Shown here: positions 19,060 through 28,697 of the stretch, in pieces | Position numbering within the stretch: the stretch's first letter is position 1 | How the letters are laid out: the number at the start of each line of letters is the position of its first letter | DNA from: Chloroflexota bacterium | GTDB taxonomy: Bacteria > Chloroflexota > UBA6077 > FW602-bin22 | Assembly: GCA_016875715.1 (NCBI GenBank) | Contig: VGOZ01000003.1 | Location: 1-64,000 of the forward strand | Direction: 5' to 3' | DNA: 64,000 nucleotides | Translations under genes and position numbers: made by a program | Notes under the pieces: generated by a model | The model's input: the letters and a program-made list of their open reading frames with translations, nothing else | Databases searched by the model: none | Told to the model about the DNA's origin: nothing

Positions 19060-19650
19060 GTGCGATCCGCGGCCTCACCGCGCGCCGGTGAGAGCGCTCC
19101 GATTCCCTTTCCCCGCGCGCCAGATCCGGATGCCCGATGGCAGAAGCCTCTCCGTGCGATTCTCGGCTACGTCGAGTTCTTCGGGCTGGCGTTCTGGATC
19201 GGAGGTCTGGCTACCCTCGCGCTGCTGGCCCCGCTTTTGTTCCAGACGATCCCGTCCCGCGACCTGGCGGGTGAGGTCTTTGGCCGAAGCTTGGATCGTA
19301 TCCTGCCGCTCCTTGCGATCTGCGTCGGGCTCCTGATCTGCGCGACCGCGACCCGCCAGGCAATCGATCGCCCGAGCGATCCGCTGGGGTTCATCAACTG
19401 GCTCGTCGTCATCGCGATGGCCGGGATTATCGGATACGTAATCCTCGGTGTGATCGGCGAGATGCGGATCCTGCGGATGGCGATGCCTTTGCCCCTCGAG
19501 AGCACCGCGCCGGACGATCCCCTGCGTGTGGCGTTCAACGCCGTGCACCGTCGCGCCGAGCAGATGATGGCTGTGGCCTTCGTGCTAGGCCTGATTCTGG
19601 TTCCGTTGCTGCGCCGCCGGTGGCATGCCGATCGAGTGACCTGGCCATAG
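19060..19650 (+). CDS. DUF4149-like membrane protein
   Basis: Four hydrophobic segments; FFGLAFWIGGLATLALLAPLLFQ. Confidence 0.55.
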   Translation: MRSAASPRAGESAPIPFPRAPDPDARWQKPLRAILGYVEFFGLAFWIGGLATLALLAPLLFQTIPSRDLAGEVFGRSLDRILPLLAICVGLLICATATRQAIDRPSDPLGFINWLVVIAMAGIIGYVILGVIGEMRILRMAMPLPLESTAPDDPLRVAFNAVHRRAEQMMAVAFVLGLILVPLLRRRWHADRVTWP

Positions 19651-20381
19651 GGACGATTGATCCGGACTCGGACGGGGCTGATGTCACTCCGGACGAGCTT
19701 GACGACGAGGAGACTGGGCCGGGTCCGCGCGGGATCGTGCGCCTCGTGCGGAGCCAGGGTCGCCGCGCGATCGCCGTCGACGGCGTGGTCCAGTCGGTGG
19801 AGGTGCCGGAGGAGGCTTCGATCGCTGGCTACTGGCCAGAGATGCTGCCCCGGCGCCCAATAGGCCGGGCGCTCGTGCTCGGCATGGGTGGCGGCACGAT
19901 CGCTCACCTGATCCTTCGCGAGCATCCCGCGGCGCGGGTCTGCTCGGTTGACGACGATGCGCGCATCATCGAACTCGCCCGACGCAACGCTCGGTTCCGT
20001 CTGGACGACCCTCGAATTGAGATCGTTCTCGGTGACGCGTTCGCCCATGTGCGCGCGCTCGTCGCTCAGGGCAAGACGTTCGATCTCATCGCGGTCGACC
20101 TCTTCCGCGCCGGCGAGGTCGTGCGCGCGGCGTTCGCACGGCCCTTCCTGCGCCGGCTGGACGCCCTGTGCAACGCCGGAGGCGTGGTGACGTTCAACCT
20201 GATCCGCGATCGGCGCACGGCACGGATCATCCGGCGCGTCGCGCAGCACCTGCGCCTAATCGAGACACGTCTGATCGGACTGAACTGCGTTCTTCACTGC
20301 GAGAGCTCGGGCCTGAGCGGCATCTCGCGTGAGAGAGCCTCCACGCCGCGCCGGGCGCGGGGGCGACTCACCGACCGCTAA
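19620..20381 (+). CDS. Spermidine synthase-like methyltransferase fold protein
   Basis: ALVLGMGGGTIAHLI, VCSVDDDARIIELARR, DLIAVDLF motifs. Confidence 0.78.
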   Translation: MACRSSDLAIGTIDPDSDGADVTPDELDDEETGPGPRGIVRLVRSQGRRAIAVDGVVQSVEVPEEASIAGYWPEMLPRRPIGRALVLGMGGGTIAHLILREHPAARVCSVDDDARIIELARRNARFRLDDPRIEIVLGDAFAHVRALVAQGKTFDLIAVDLFRAGEVVRAAFARPFLRRLDALCNAGGVVTFNLIRDRRTARIIRRVAQHLRLIETRLIGLNCVLHCESSGLSGISRERASTPRRARGRLTDR

Positions 20382-20538
20382 CGGCGTACCTGCGGCGTCG
20401 CGGTCGGCGCCCGAACGTTGAGCCGGTCCGGTGGATCCGACGCGCCGAGGGCGAGGTAGAACGCCAGGATCAGGATCAGGAGCGCCCCGGCGATGGCGTT
20501 GGCCCGTTTGCCCAACACGGCCTGCCTATGATATTCAG

Positions 20539-21075
20539 GTGCTCGACTACCTCTATCTGATCGTGACGGGTGCCGGGACGGCCCGCGAGTGCCCGGCCCT
20601 CGCGGGGCGTCTGATGCTGCTGGCCGAGCACCTGACAGTGGTGCTGACGCCGAACGCCGAGCGCATCGTCGCCCCGCGAGAGTTCACCCTCGCGTTCGGC
20701 GACCGGCCGGGATGCAGGCTCGTTGAGAGCTATTTCGACGTGGCGATCCTGCCACGACCGCCTCACGGCGCGGTCCTGGTGGCACCGTGCAGTTTCGCCT
20801 CGCTCAACAAGCTCGCCGCCGGCATTGCCGACAATCTCGCGCTGTCGATCGTTTCAGAGGCGATCGGGCGTCGCACGCCGGTCGCGGTCGCCGTCTCGGT
20901 GAATCAGTCGCTCTGGGACCATCCGATCACCGCGGAGTCGGTGGCGCGGCTCCGCGGGTGGGGAGTCCGCGTCCACGAACCGCGCGCCCTGGACGATCGG
21001 CTCACCATGGCGAGCCCCGATTTCCTGGTTGATGAGGCGCGGTCGATACTTCTCGGCGCACACGGCGGTCCGTGA
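20539..21075 (+). CDS. Flavoprotein (UbiX/Dfp-like)
   Basis: LYLIVTGAGTARECPALAGRL and LVAPCSFASLNKLAAGIADNLAL motifs. Confidence 0.75.
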   Translation: MLDYLYLIVTGAGTARECPALAGRLMLLAEHLTVVLTPNAERIVAPREFTLAFGDRPGCRLVESYFDVAILPRPPHGAVLVAPCSFASLNKLAAGIADNLALSIVSEAIGRRTPVAVAVSVNQSLWDHPITAESVARLRGWGVRVHEPRALDDRLTMASPDFLVDEARSILLGAHGGP

Positions 21076-21111
21076 TAGGATGCCCGGCGACTTCTCGTTT
21101 GGACGTAGCCG

Positions 21112-21837
21112 ATGATGTCGCGAGCCACTCCTACTCGTCGCACCGTTGTGACCGCCCAATGTGCATTCTCGGTCGGCTTCTGCGGCGCCGGATCTCCCGT
21201 CCTACTCATCCCCGGTGGCGTGGGGACGAGCGCCGACTGGGACGCGACCGCAGCGGCCATCGGCGAGGCCGGGCGTGCCGTCATCATCCCGGACCTCCCG
21301 GGAACCGGCGGATCCGGGACTCCACGCGAGGGATATGACCGGGCGATCCTTGCGCGCTCGCTCGTTGTCCTCGTCAAGGCGCTGGGCCACGAACGGCTGG
21401 CGGTCGTCGGTCATGGGATCGGCGGGTTCCTGGCAATCGAGATGGCCGCGGCGACGCCCTACGTTGTCGAGCGACTCGTGCTCGTGGCCCCGACCATCGG
21501 CGGGATGGGCGAGCGCGTACGGCGATTGACCGCCGATGAAGCGATGGCCGAGCAGGCGCTCTATCAGCAAGCCAGCACCGACGAGCCGCTGATCAATCAC
21601 CTGCTGGGGGGGGCTGCGAGGACCGATGACGGGCCGCTCCTCGGCGCCATCGAATGCCCTACGCTTATCGTGCGGGGCGATAGCGATGCCACCTTCGGCG
21701 CCGAGCGCGCGCGGGCGGCCGGCCGACTGATCGGGAACGCTTTCGAGGCGACGATCGAGGGTGTCGGTCATCGCGTGCACGCGCAGCGACCGGCTGAGTT
21801 CGTCGATCTGATCGTTCGATTTCTGTCCGGGCGCTGA
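21112..21837 (+). CDS. Alpha/beta hydrolase
   Basis: LLIPGGVGTSADWD, VVGHGIGGFLAIEMA motifs. Confidence 0.85.
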   Translation: MMSRATPTRRTVVTAQCAFSVGFCGAGSPVLLIPGGVGTSADWDATAAAIGEAGRAVIIPDLPGTGGSGTPREGYDRAILARSLVVLVKALGHERLAVVGHGIGGFLAIEMAAATPYVVERLVLVAPTIGGMGERVRRLTADEAMAEQALYQQASTDEPLINHLLGGAARTDDGPLLGAIECPTLIVRGDSDATFGAERARAAGRLIGNAFEATIEGVGHRVHAQRPAEFVDLIVRFLSGR

Positions 21838-21850
21838 TCGCCCGCCGTCG

Positions 21851-22519
21851 CTACTCGGGGACGTGTTGGCGAGCCCCCGCGGTGGCGATGCCATCCGGCC
21901 ACATCACGTTCCAGGGCGCGAGCGGGCGCGGCCGACCCGGAACTTGATGATGGGCCCGACAGCGCGCTTCGTACATTTCGGACGCCCCCACGGCGATCAA
22001 CGGCGCACCGTACTCGGCAGGCAACCCCCCGACCAGTCGCTGGGTTCGCGTCGCCGTCGGCGCGCCACAAGTTGCGCACACCGCGGTGAGTTTCGTGAGA
22101 CTGTCGGCGTTCGCCATGAGAGCCGGCATCGGTCCGAAAGGTTCGGCCCTGAAATCGAGGTCCAGCCCCGCCACGAGCACGCGCCGGTTCTGGCGCACCA
22201 GTTCTTCGCACACGGCGATGAGATCGAGACCGAAGAACTGCGCCTCGTCGATCGCCACGACCTCGGCTCTCGGATCGATCATGGCCCATAGGGTGGCTCC
22301 ATCTCGTACGGGCAGCGCCGAGACGCTAGTCCCATCGTGCGAGACGATCTCGACTGCAGAGTAGCGCGTGTCCAGCGCGGCCTTGAATGCCTGCACGTGC
22401 TGGCGCCCGATCAGCGCACGCCGCAGGCGGCGGATCAACTCCTCGCTCTTGCCAGAGTACATGCATCCAACAATCGCTTCCAGCGAGCCAGCGCGCCGGG
22501 GCATCGCCTCGTCGCACAC
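21851..22519 (-). CDS. tdk: Thymidine kinase (type II)
   Basis: GCMYSGKSEELIRRLRRA P-loop, IDEAQFFG, CATCGAPTATRTQRLV zinc-site region. Confidence 0.9.
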   Translation of the reverse strand: MCDEAMPRRAGSLEAIVGCMYSGKSEELIRRLRRALIGRQHVQAFKAALDTRYSAVEIVSHDGTSVSALPVRDGATLWAMIDPRAEVVAIDEAQFFGLDLIAVCEELVRQNRRVLVAGLDLDFRAEPFGPMPALMANADSLTKLTAVCATCGAPTATRTQRLVGGLPAEYGAPLIAVGASEMYEARCRAHHQVPGRPRPLAPWNVMWPDGIATAGARQHVPE

Positions 22520-22542
22520 GATGCCGATGATACGCTAGCACC

Positions 22543-23742
22543 GTGTCAGGTCCCCTCGCCGGGTTGCGCGTTCTTGAATTGACCAACTTCATCGCCGGAC
22601 CCTTCTGCGGCTGCCTTCTGAGCGACCTGGGGGCGGATGTCATCAAGGTCGAGATCCCAGGTGTGGGCGATCATGCCCGCGTGCAACCGCCGATCGTCGG
22701 CGGCGATGGCGTCGGATTCATGGCCCTCAATCGCGGGAAGCGCAGCCTGGCGCTGAACATCAAGCGGGATGCCGGAAGAGAGGTCTTCCTTCGATTGGTC
22801 GACTCGGGCGATGCGCTCATCGAAAACATGCGCCCCGGCACGCTGGCCGATCTCGGTCTCGCGCCGGATGCGCTGATGGCACGGAATCCGGGTCTCATCG
22901 TTTGCAGTCTCTCCGGCTTCGGGCAGACGGGTCCATGGAGCGAGCGCGCCGGACTCGACCTGATCGCTCAGGCGATGTCGGGAATCATGAGCATCACCGG
23001 TGAACCCGGCGGCGCGCCCGTGAAATGCGGCGTGCCAGTTGCGGATCAGGTCTCCGCACTGTATGGCGCTCTGTCCATCACCGCCGCGGCGCACGAGCGG
23101 GCGCGTTCGCGCCGCGGCCAGCACATCGATCTGAGCCTCTTCGAGTGCGCGCTTTCGCTGGGCGTTTGGGAGACGGCGGCGTATTTTGGCACCGGCATCG
23201 TGCCGGGACCGATCGGCTCGGCACATCGCGCCGCGGCGCCGTACCAGGCGTTTCGCTGTGCCGACGGCTACATTACGTTCGGCGCGGTGACACCGGCGAG
23301 CTGGCACGGCGCGTGCGTGGCGCTCGGGCTGGAGCATCTGGAGCACGATCCCGGGTACGCGACGATCGCCGACAGAAAACTGCGAGAGATCGAACTCGCA
23401 TCGCAGATCGAGGACGTCACCGTTCAGCGACCGCGCGCCTACTGGCAGGGACGGCTCGAGATGGCGGGTGTGCCTTGTGGACCCATCCTGCGCTATGACG
23501 AGACGCTCGCGACGGATCACACCGTGGCGCGCGAGATGGTCGGGGAGTTCACTCATCCGCGCGCGGGGAGCATGCGCGCGGTCGCAAGTCCGGTGAAGAT
23601 GGGCCGGACCGCGGTGAGGCGCCCATCGGCGGCGCCGCTCCTGGGCGAACACTCCCGCGAGATCCTCCAGGAGATTCGGATCGGTGACGAGGAGATCGCC
23701 CGTCTGATCGATATTGGGATCGTCCAGGAGGGACGGCCGTGA
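22543..23742 (+). CDS. CoA-transferase family III (CaiB/BaiF)
   Basis: LAGLRVLELTNFIAGPFCGCLLSDLGADVIKVE and NMRPGTLADLGL motifs. Confidence 0.92.
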   Translation: MSGPLAGLRVLELTNFIAGPFCGCLLSDLGADVIKVEIPGVGDHARVQPPIVGGDGVGFMALNRGKRSLALNIKRDAGREVFLRLVDSGDALIENMRPGTLADLGLAPDALMARNPGLIVCSLSGFGQTGPWSERAGLDLIAQAMSGIMSITGEPGGAPVKCGVPVADQVSALYGALSITAAAHERARSRRGQHIDLSLFECALSLGVWETAAYFGTGIVPGPIGSAHRAAAPYQAFRCADGYITFGAVTPASWHGACVALGLEHLEHDPGYATIADRKLREIELASQIEDVTVQRPRAYWQGRLEMAGVPCGPILRYDETLATDHTVAREMVGEFTHPRAGSMRAVASPVKMGRTAVRRPSAAPLLGEHSREILQEIRIGDEEIARLIDIGIVQEGRP

Positions 23743-24428
23743 GCGGTCCCTCGATTCTGTTGACGGTGGCGGCCCGGGCGCGCGATGAGATCGTCGAGCA
23801 ATACCGCTCGTTCGTGGCGCGCGAGGGCGCCCGTGTCACGGTCGTTCGGCCGGGCGATGCCGTGCCAGCGCGGATCGACGGTCTACTTCTGAGTGGAGGG
23901 GCCGATGTCGACCCGCGCGAGTACAGTCACGAGCCGGGATCGTTGACCCGCCCCGAACCGGAGCGGGACGCGTTCGAGCGTCCGCTCCTCGCGCGAGCCA
24001 TCCAGGCAAGTACGCCGGTCCTTGCGATCTGCCGCGGCTTCCAGCTTGTGAACGTCGTGTACGGCGGCACGCTCATCCAGCATCTGGAGGGGCACAGTCG
24101 AGATGAGATGGGCGAATCGCGCCTCCACCTCGTGCACGTGCGCCCGGGCACCCGGCTACGCGAGATTCTTGATGCGGGGATGGTGCAGGTGAACAGTTCG
24201 CATCATCAGGGAGTGGCCGACGATCAGATCGCACGCGGGCTTCACGTCTCGGCGCGGACCAACGAAGGGCTCATCGAGGGGATCGAGGCGCCAGATCGCT
24301 GGGTTGTCGGGGTGCAGTGGCATCCCGAGAGGAGCGACGAAGTCGATTCCAGCCATCGACGTCTGGCGGCGAGTTTCGTGCGCGCATCAGCCGTCGCCGA
24401 CGGTGCTTCGCGCCTGCCTGCGGTCTGA
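23739..24428 (+). CDS. Gamma-glutamyl-gamma-aminobutyrate hydrolase family (class I glutamine amidotransferase-like)
   Basis: LLSGGADVDP, VLAICRGFQLVNVVYGGTL, VGVQWHPE motifs. Confidence 0.9.
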   Translation: MSGPSILLTVAARARDEIVEQYRSFVAREGARVTVVRPGDAVPARIDGLLLSGGADVDPREYSHEPGSLTRPEPERDAFERPLLARAIQASTPVLAICRGFQLVNVVYGGTLIQHLEGHSRDEMGESRLHLVHVRPGTRLREILDAGMVQVNSSHHQGVADDQIARGLHVSARTNEGLIEGIEAPDRWVVGVQWHPERSDEVDSSHRRLAASFVRASAVADGASRLPAV

Positions 24429-24456
24429 AGTCGACATCGGCGAGACGCCGACCCGG

Positions 24457-24984
24457 CTACTCGCCCAGAAATCCCTGCGCGGCGCCCAGATGCGGCAGAA
24501 CGAAACTCTGCGTGCACTGGGCGATCTGGATCAGGTGGGCTCGATCGTGATGCACCCACTCGTTCACAATGTCCCCCACGGTGAGGAAGCCCACCTTCGG
24601 GTGATCGCCGCCACGGGTCAGATCGTCGCCGCGAAGGCGGAACACCAGAGCGACGCCCTCGTGGCGCATGGTCTGGAACTCGCGCGCAAGATCCGGCAGA
24701 CGGCGCGCGCAGTCGTTACGGCTAGCAGCGACCTCGTCGGGATCCCACCCCTGCAGCGCGGGACGATCCGCGGCAAGAATCTGGCGGATCCGCCCGGCAA
24801 AGCCACGCCGCTCTGCCTCGATGAGATGCCCCACGACCTGCCGCGCGCACCACTCCCGCGGCGCCGGATGGTGCGCCGACGCAGCTTCGGTCATCGCCAG
24901 TACCTCGCGGAGGATCGCCTCGCCACTCGCGCGAATCAGCTCCGATAGCTCGCCGGGACGAAGCGCCGGAGTCGTGTCACTCAT
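24457..24984 (-). CDS. DinB-family protein
   Basis: REWCARQVVGHLIEAERRGFAGRI and VNEWVHHDRAHLIQI metal-site motif. Confidence 0.78.
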   Translation of the reverse strand: MSDTTPALRPGELSELIRASGEAILREVLAMTEAASAHHPAPREWCARQVVGHLIEAERRGFAGRIRQILAADRPALQGWDPDEVAASRNDCARRLPDLAREFQTMRHEGVALVFRLRGDDLTRGGDHPKVGFLTVGDIVNEWVHHDRAHLIQIAQCTQSFVLPHLGAAQGFLGE

Positions 24985-25009
24985 CGAAGCGCGATTGTAG
25001 ACTGGCTCG

Positions 25010-26581
25010 GTGACCCACACTGCCGCCGACCTCGTCGCAGGAGCCCTCGCCCGCTCGGGCGTAGTCGCGTTGCCCAACCTCTCTGGCAATCACATTATGT
25101 CGTTCTACACCGCTCTCGAGAGATCCGGAGTCCGTCTCGTCCATACTCGCCACGAGGCTGCGGCGGTGCACGTCGCTGACGCAGTCGCCCGCCTGACCGA
25201 CCGACCGTGCCCAGCTCTCGTTACCGCGGGACCGGGCTTCGCCAACACGCCAGGCGCGCTCTATACCGCGCTGCAGGCGCAGTCACCGGTGGTGCTCCTG
25301 GCCGGTGCCATCGAGGAGGCATTGCTCGGCCGGCCGGCGTTCCAGGCGATGGATCAGGTCGCGATGAGCCGCGATCTGGGCATTCCCGCGCGACTCGTCC
25401 GAGCGTCCACCGCCCTTGCCGACGTGGGTTGGGCCTTCCGCGGGGCGGATCGCGGAGTTCCTTCGCCCCGCGCGCTGCACCTCTGCGCCGACGTCGGTAG
25501 ACGGACAATCCCGGAACCCGTCCGAGCGATCGCGATGCGCGCGCGACGGCGGCACGCCGATGCCGCGTCCATCCGCACCACAATTGACGCCCTGCGCCGC
25601 GCGCGCCGTCCCCTCATCGTCGGGGGACCGGTACTGGCGCGCGGCGCGGGGCGCGCGCTCTTGCGGCGGAGCGAGGAGATCGGTATCCCCGCGGTGGCGC
25701 TGGAGAGCCCGCGCGGCCTCGGGGATCCGGGCCTTGGCGGAGTCCGGGATGTCCTCCGCGAGGCCGATGCGATCGCGTTCGTGGGCAAGCCGTTCGATTT
25801 CGCGATCGGGTATGGACAGGCGCCTTCGGTGGCCGGCAACGCCAGGCTCGTGCGGCTGGCCGAGGGGAGGTCCGGACCGGGGTCGCTCGCCCCATCTACC
25901 CACCCGACTCTGGCGCTCACCGCGCTGCTCGACGCGTGCGACGTTGACCGACAGGCGGATGGTGGGTGGCTCGCTCGAACACGCGATCTGCGCGACTGGC
26001 GTCCGGCCGTGCCCGATGCCCCCTCGGCCGGGGCGATCCATCCCGGCCGGATCGGGCTAGTCGTCGAGAGAGCGCTGCGGGAGTCCGATGTCCTGGTCGC
26101 GGACGGTGGCGAGTTCAGTCAGTGGGTGCAGGCGTTCGTACGCCGGCCGGAACGGGTGCTGAACGGACCGGCCGGGGCGATCGGCGGCGCGCTCCCGTTC
26201 GCAATCGGCGCGCGCCTCGCCCGGCCCGATGCTCGAATCATCGCGATATCCGGCGATGGCGCCGTCGGCTTCCACCTCGCCGAGTTCGAAACCGCGGCGC
26301 GCGAGAACCTGCCCTTCGTCCTCCTCGTCGGCAACGACCGGCTCTGGAACGCGGAATCGGTGATCCAGAGCCGCTTCGGCGGTCCACCACTGCGCTCGCT
26401 CGATCTCTCCGCGGCACGTTACGATCAGGCCGCCATCGCCCTGGGTGGTTACGGCGAACGGGTGGAGACGGAGCCGGACCTGATCCCGGCGATCGAGCGC
26501 GCACTCGCATCGGGCAAGCCGGCGCTGGTCGAAGTGGCGATTCTGCCTGTCCCGGCTCCTTCCTACGCGCCAACCGTCTGA
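25010..26581 (+). CDS. Thiamine pyrophosphate-dependent enzyme (acetolactate synthase-like)
   Basis: HEAAAVHVADAVARLT, VTAGPGFANTPGALYTA, GDGAVGFHLAEFETAARENLPFVLLVGND TPP motif. Confidence 0.9.
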   Translation: MTHTAADLVAGALARSGVVALPNLSGNHIMSFYTALERSGVRLVHTRHEAAAVHVADAVARLTDRPCPALVTAGPGFANTPGALYTALQAQSPVVLLAGAIEEALLGRPAFQAMDQVAMSRDLGIPARLVRASTALADVGWAFRGADRGVPSPRALHLCADVGRRTIPEPVRAIAMRARRRHADAASIRTTIDALRRARRPLIVGGPVLARGAGRALLRRSEEIGIPAVALESPRGLGDPGLGGVRDVLREADAIAFVGKPFDFAIGYGQAPSVAGNARLVRLAEGRSGPGSLAPSTHPTLALTALLDACDVDRQADGGWLARTRDLRDWRPAVPDAPSAGAIHPGRIGLVVERALRESDVLVADGGEFSQWVQAFVRRPERVLNGPAGAIGGALPFAIGARLARPDARIIAISGDGAVGFHLAEFETAARENLPFVLLVGNDRLWNAESVIQSRFGGPPLRSLDLSAARYDQAAIALGGYGERVETEPDLIPAIERALASGKPALVEVAILPVPAPSYAPTV

Positions 26582-26670
26582 CCGCGCGGCCCGCGTGCGG
26601 TGGCGAGTCCTCGCCACGTCGCCCCTCGACTACGTTCGGTCAGGCTGCGGTGACGATCTACAGTCGCCCC

Positions 26671-26922
26671 ATGAGACTGACACCGGCAGACGTCCTGGCC
26701 GGACTTCCGGAGAATCTGTCGCGGGAGGAGGCGCGGGCGTGGTTACGCGCGGCCAACGAGCTTCTGGAGGCGTCGGTCGGCGTCGTCGCGACGCCGGAGC
26801 AGATGCGGCGTTTCACTTCGGCGCAGTGGCAGGCACTCAAGCGCGATCCGCACGCGCTGAGCGAGGCGGTGCGCGCTGCGCATGTGCGGTTCCGGGAGCG
26901 ATTCGATCGTCCGCCCCTGTGA
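26671..26922 (+). CDS. Hypothetical small protein
   Basis: 83-aa ORF MRLTPADVLAGLPENLSREEARAWLRAANELLE...; fits the gap between neighbours. Confidence 0.5.
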   Translation: MRLTPADVLAGLPENLSREEARAWLRAANELLEASVGVVATPEQMRRFTSAQWQALKRDPHALSEAVRAAHVRFRERFDRPPL

Positions 26923-27137
26923 GCAATTGCCGTGACACTCGCCGAAGTGCTGACACCCCGCGACACGCGCGCCCTTGCGACGCGTTTATCCACGGTGCGA
27001 TCGACACCACCGTAGAAATAATCCGGCGCAAGGTGATGTGAACGGGTGGGCAATCGAACAAATGCCCCGTCTTCGGTGTCCCTGACGGCACGCCGTGCAC
27101 GCTGTCCATCGTGATGCACGTCCTACCATTCGCCCCG

Positions 27138-27770
27138 ATGATCCCGCTGATCGCGCACGATGGCCCGACGACAAAGCTGACTGTGTGGTCCGACTACATA
27201 TGACCGTGGTGCTACATCGGCCAGGCTCGGGTCGATACGATCGCGCGGGAGTTCGCCCTCACCATCGAATGGAAATCCTTCGAACTCCACCCCGGAGTCC
27301 CGCCGGAGGGGATGGCTCTCCCCTATAGCCCCGAACGGATCGCGGAGGGACAGGCGCGTCTGGAGACGGCCGCGGCGGCGGAGGGCCTCGCCTACGGTCG
27401 TCGGTCGCACTGGTTCGACACCCGGCCGGCCCACGAGGCCACGCTGTGGGCGGCGGACCTCGGTGCCGCCGATCGTATGAAGCGTGCGATCTTTCCGGCC
27501 TACTTTGTGGAGGGGCGCAACATCGGGTCGCCGGAAGTCCTAGCCGAGATCGCTACGGCGGTGGATCTGGATGGCGCGGACCTGAGAGCCGCGCTCGAGG
27601 AAGGGCGATACGCCGAGGCGGTGAGCGCGCAGTTCGCGGAGGCGCGCGCCATCGGCGTGACCGCCGTGCCCACCTTCGTCATCGCGGATCGCTACGCGAT
27701 CATGGGCGCCCACCCAGTGGAGGGCTTCCGGCAAATGCTCGGCCGCGTCCGAGCGCCGCGACGGGACTGA
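27138..27770 (+). CDS. Selenocysteine-containing DsbA/FrnE-family thiol oxidoreductase (UPWC active site; UGA at 27201-27203 read as Sec)
   Basis: ORF 27312..27770 extends in frame upstream through one TGA: M-IPLIAHDGPTTKLTVWSDYI-[TGA]-PWCYIGQARVDTIAREFALTIEWKSFELHPGVPPEGMALPYSPERIAEG... The TGA replaces the first Cys of the CPWC motif; C-terminal GVTAVPTFVI cis-Pro motif intact; tRNA-Sec present at 408-501. Confidence 0.85.
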
Positions 27771-27776
27771 GGCCCG

Positions 27777-28697
27777 CTACCGCGGCGTCGCCGACTCGCG
27801 GACAGAGACCGCCGTCGCGCGCAACGTACCGGCCAGGTCGGCGAGCCAATCCGCCCGCGCCGCCGCCCGCTCCGGGTGCGCCAGAACGACCCCCTCGAGC
27901 CGCCCCCAGGCTCGAAACAAATCGCGCGCGATCCGGACGATCTCGCGCGGTGGTGCAGCGATGACGTCGAGCGTCTTCTCGATCTGAATCGCGTGCTCCC
28001 GGAAATGCGCCGCCCAGCGGTGGAGGCGGAACCGAACGTTGACCTCGAACCCGGCCCAGACCGTGGGCGCGGCTAGTCCTCGCCAGTCATCGAGCCCCCA
28101 GATCGCCGCCAGACCCTCGTGGTGCAGGTCGCTCATCCGATCGAGGATGGGAGCGAGCCCCCCGAGGCCGAGCGTTGCGCTCAGTTCGTGCGCGGGGATA
28201 AGGCTCTCAGCCGGACGCACGGGAAGATCCGGTTGGGCGAGGCGCCCGAGTGCATATGCGGTTGAGAACGCGTAGCGTACCTGCGTGGCGAGGATGTGCC
28301 CCAGCGTCTGGCGGAGGCTCCACTCGCCGCCCGCCGGCGCCCGATCGAGCAGATCGTCACCGACGTCGAGCAGCAGGCCGCGCAACCCCCAGCAAGCCGC
28401 CGTGGCCTGGACGAGGTTGGCGCCGCCGTGCGTCGCCCGTGGTGATCCCTCACGCAGCATCGTCGCAGTCGCCTCATCGATCCGCTCGGCGATGTAGTAG
28501 AGGCCGTAGCGAACATCCGCCTCGCCGTGCAGGAACGGCCACCCCCGGCCCAGTCCGTCGTCGGGGATGGCGAGGATCTCCGCAGCGGCCCGCCGGATCG
28601 TCGCACCAGCGTCGACGACACCGGACGGGAGCGGCGGACCCACCAGGTCGATCCCTGCGGCGCGCAGGAACGCCCCGACCGTTATTGCGTCCGCCAC
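27777..28697 (-). CDS. DinB-like/maleylpyruvate isomerase N-terminal-like protein
   Basis: EWSLRQTLGHILATQVRYAFS motif and helical character. Confidence 0.6.
   Translation of the reverse strand: MADAITVGAFLRAAGIDLVGPPLPSGVVDAGATIRRAAAEILAIPDDGLGRGWPFLHGEADVRYGLYYIAERIDEATATMLREGSPRATHGGANLVQATAACWGLRGLLLDVGDDLLDRAPAGGEWSLRQTLGHILATQVRYAFSTAYALGRLAQPDLPVRPAESLIPAHELSATLGLGGLAPILDRMSDLHHEGLAAIWGLDDWRGLAAPTVWAGFEVNVRFRLHRWAAHFREHAIQIEKTLDVIAAPPREIVRIARDLFRAWGRLEGVVLAHPERAAARADWLADLAGTLRATAVSVRESATPR

Noticed and set aside
19167-20249. 360-aa minus-strand ORF opposite the DUF4149-like and spermidine synthase-like genes
   Set aside because: No protein-like motifs; sense-strand ORFs carry clear family motifs.
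27095-27328. Alternative plus-strand 77-aa ORF overlapping the selenoprotein 5' end
   Set aside because: No family similarity; the frame with the TGA gives a full DsbA/FrnE N-terminus including PWC.
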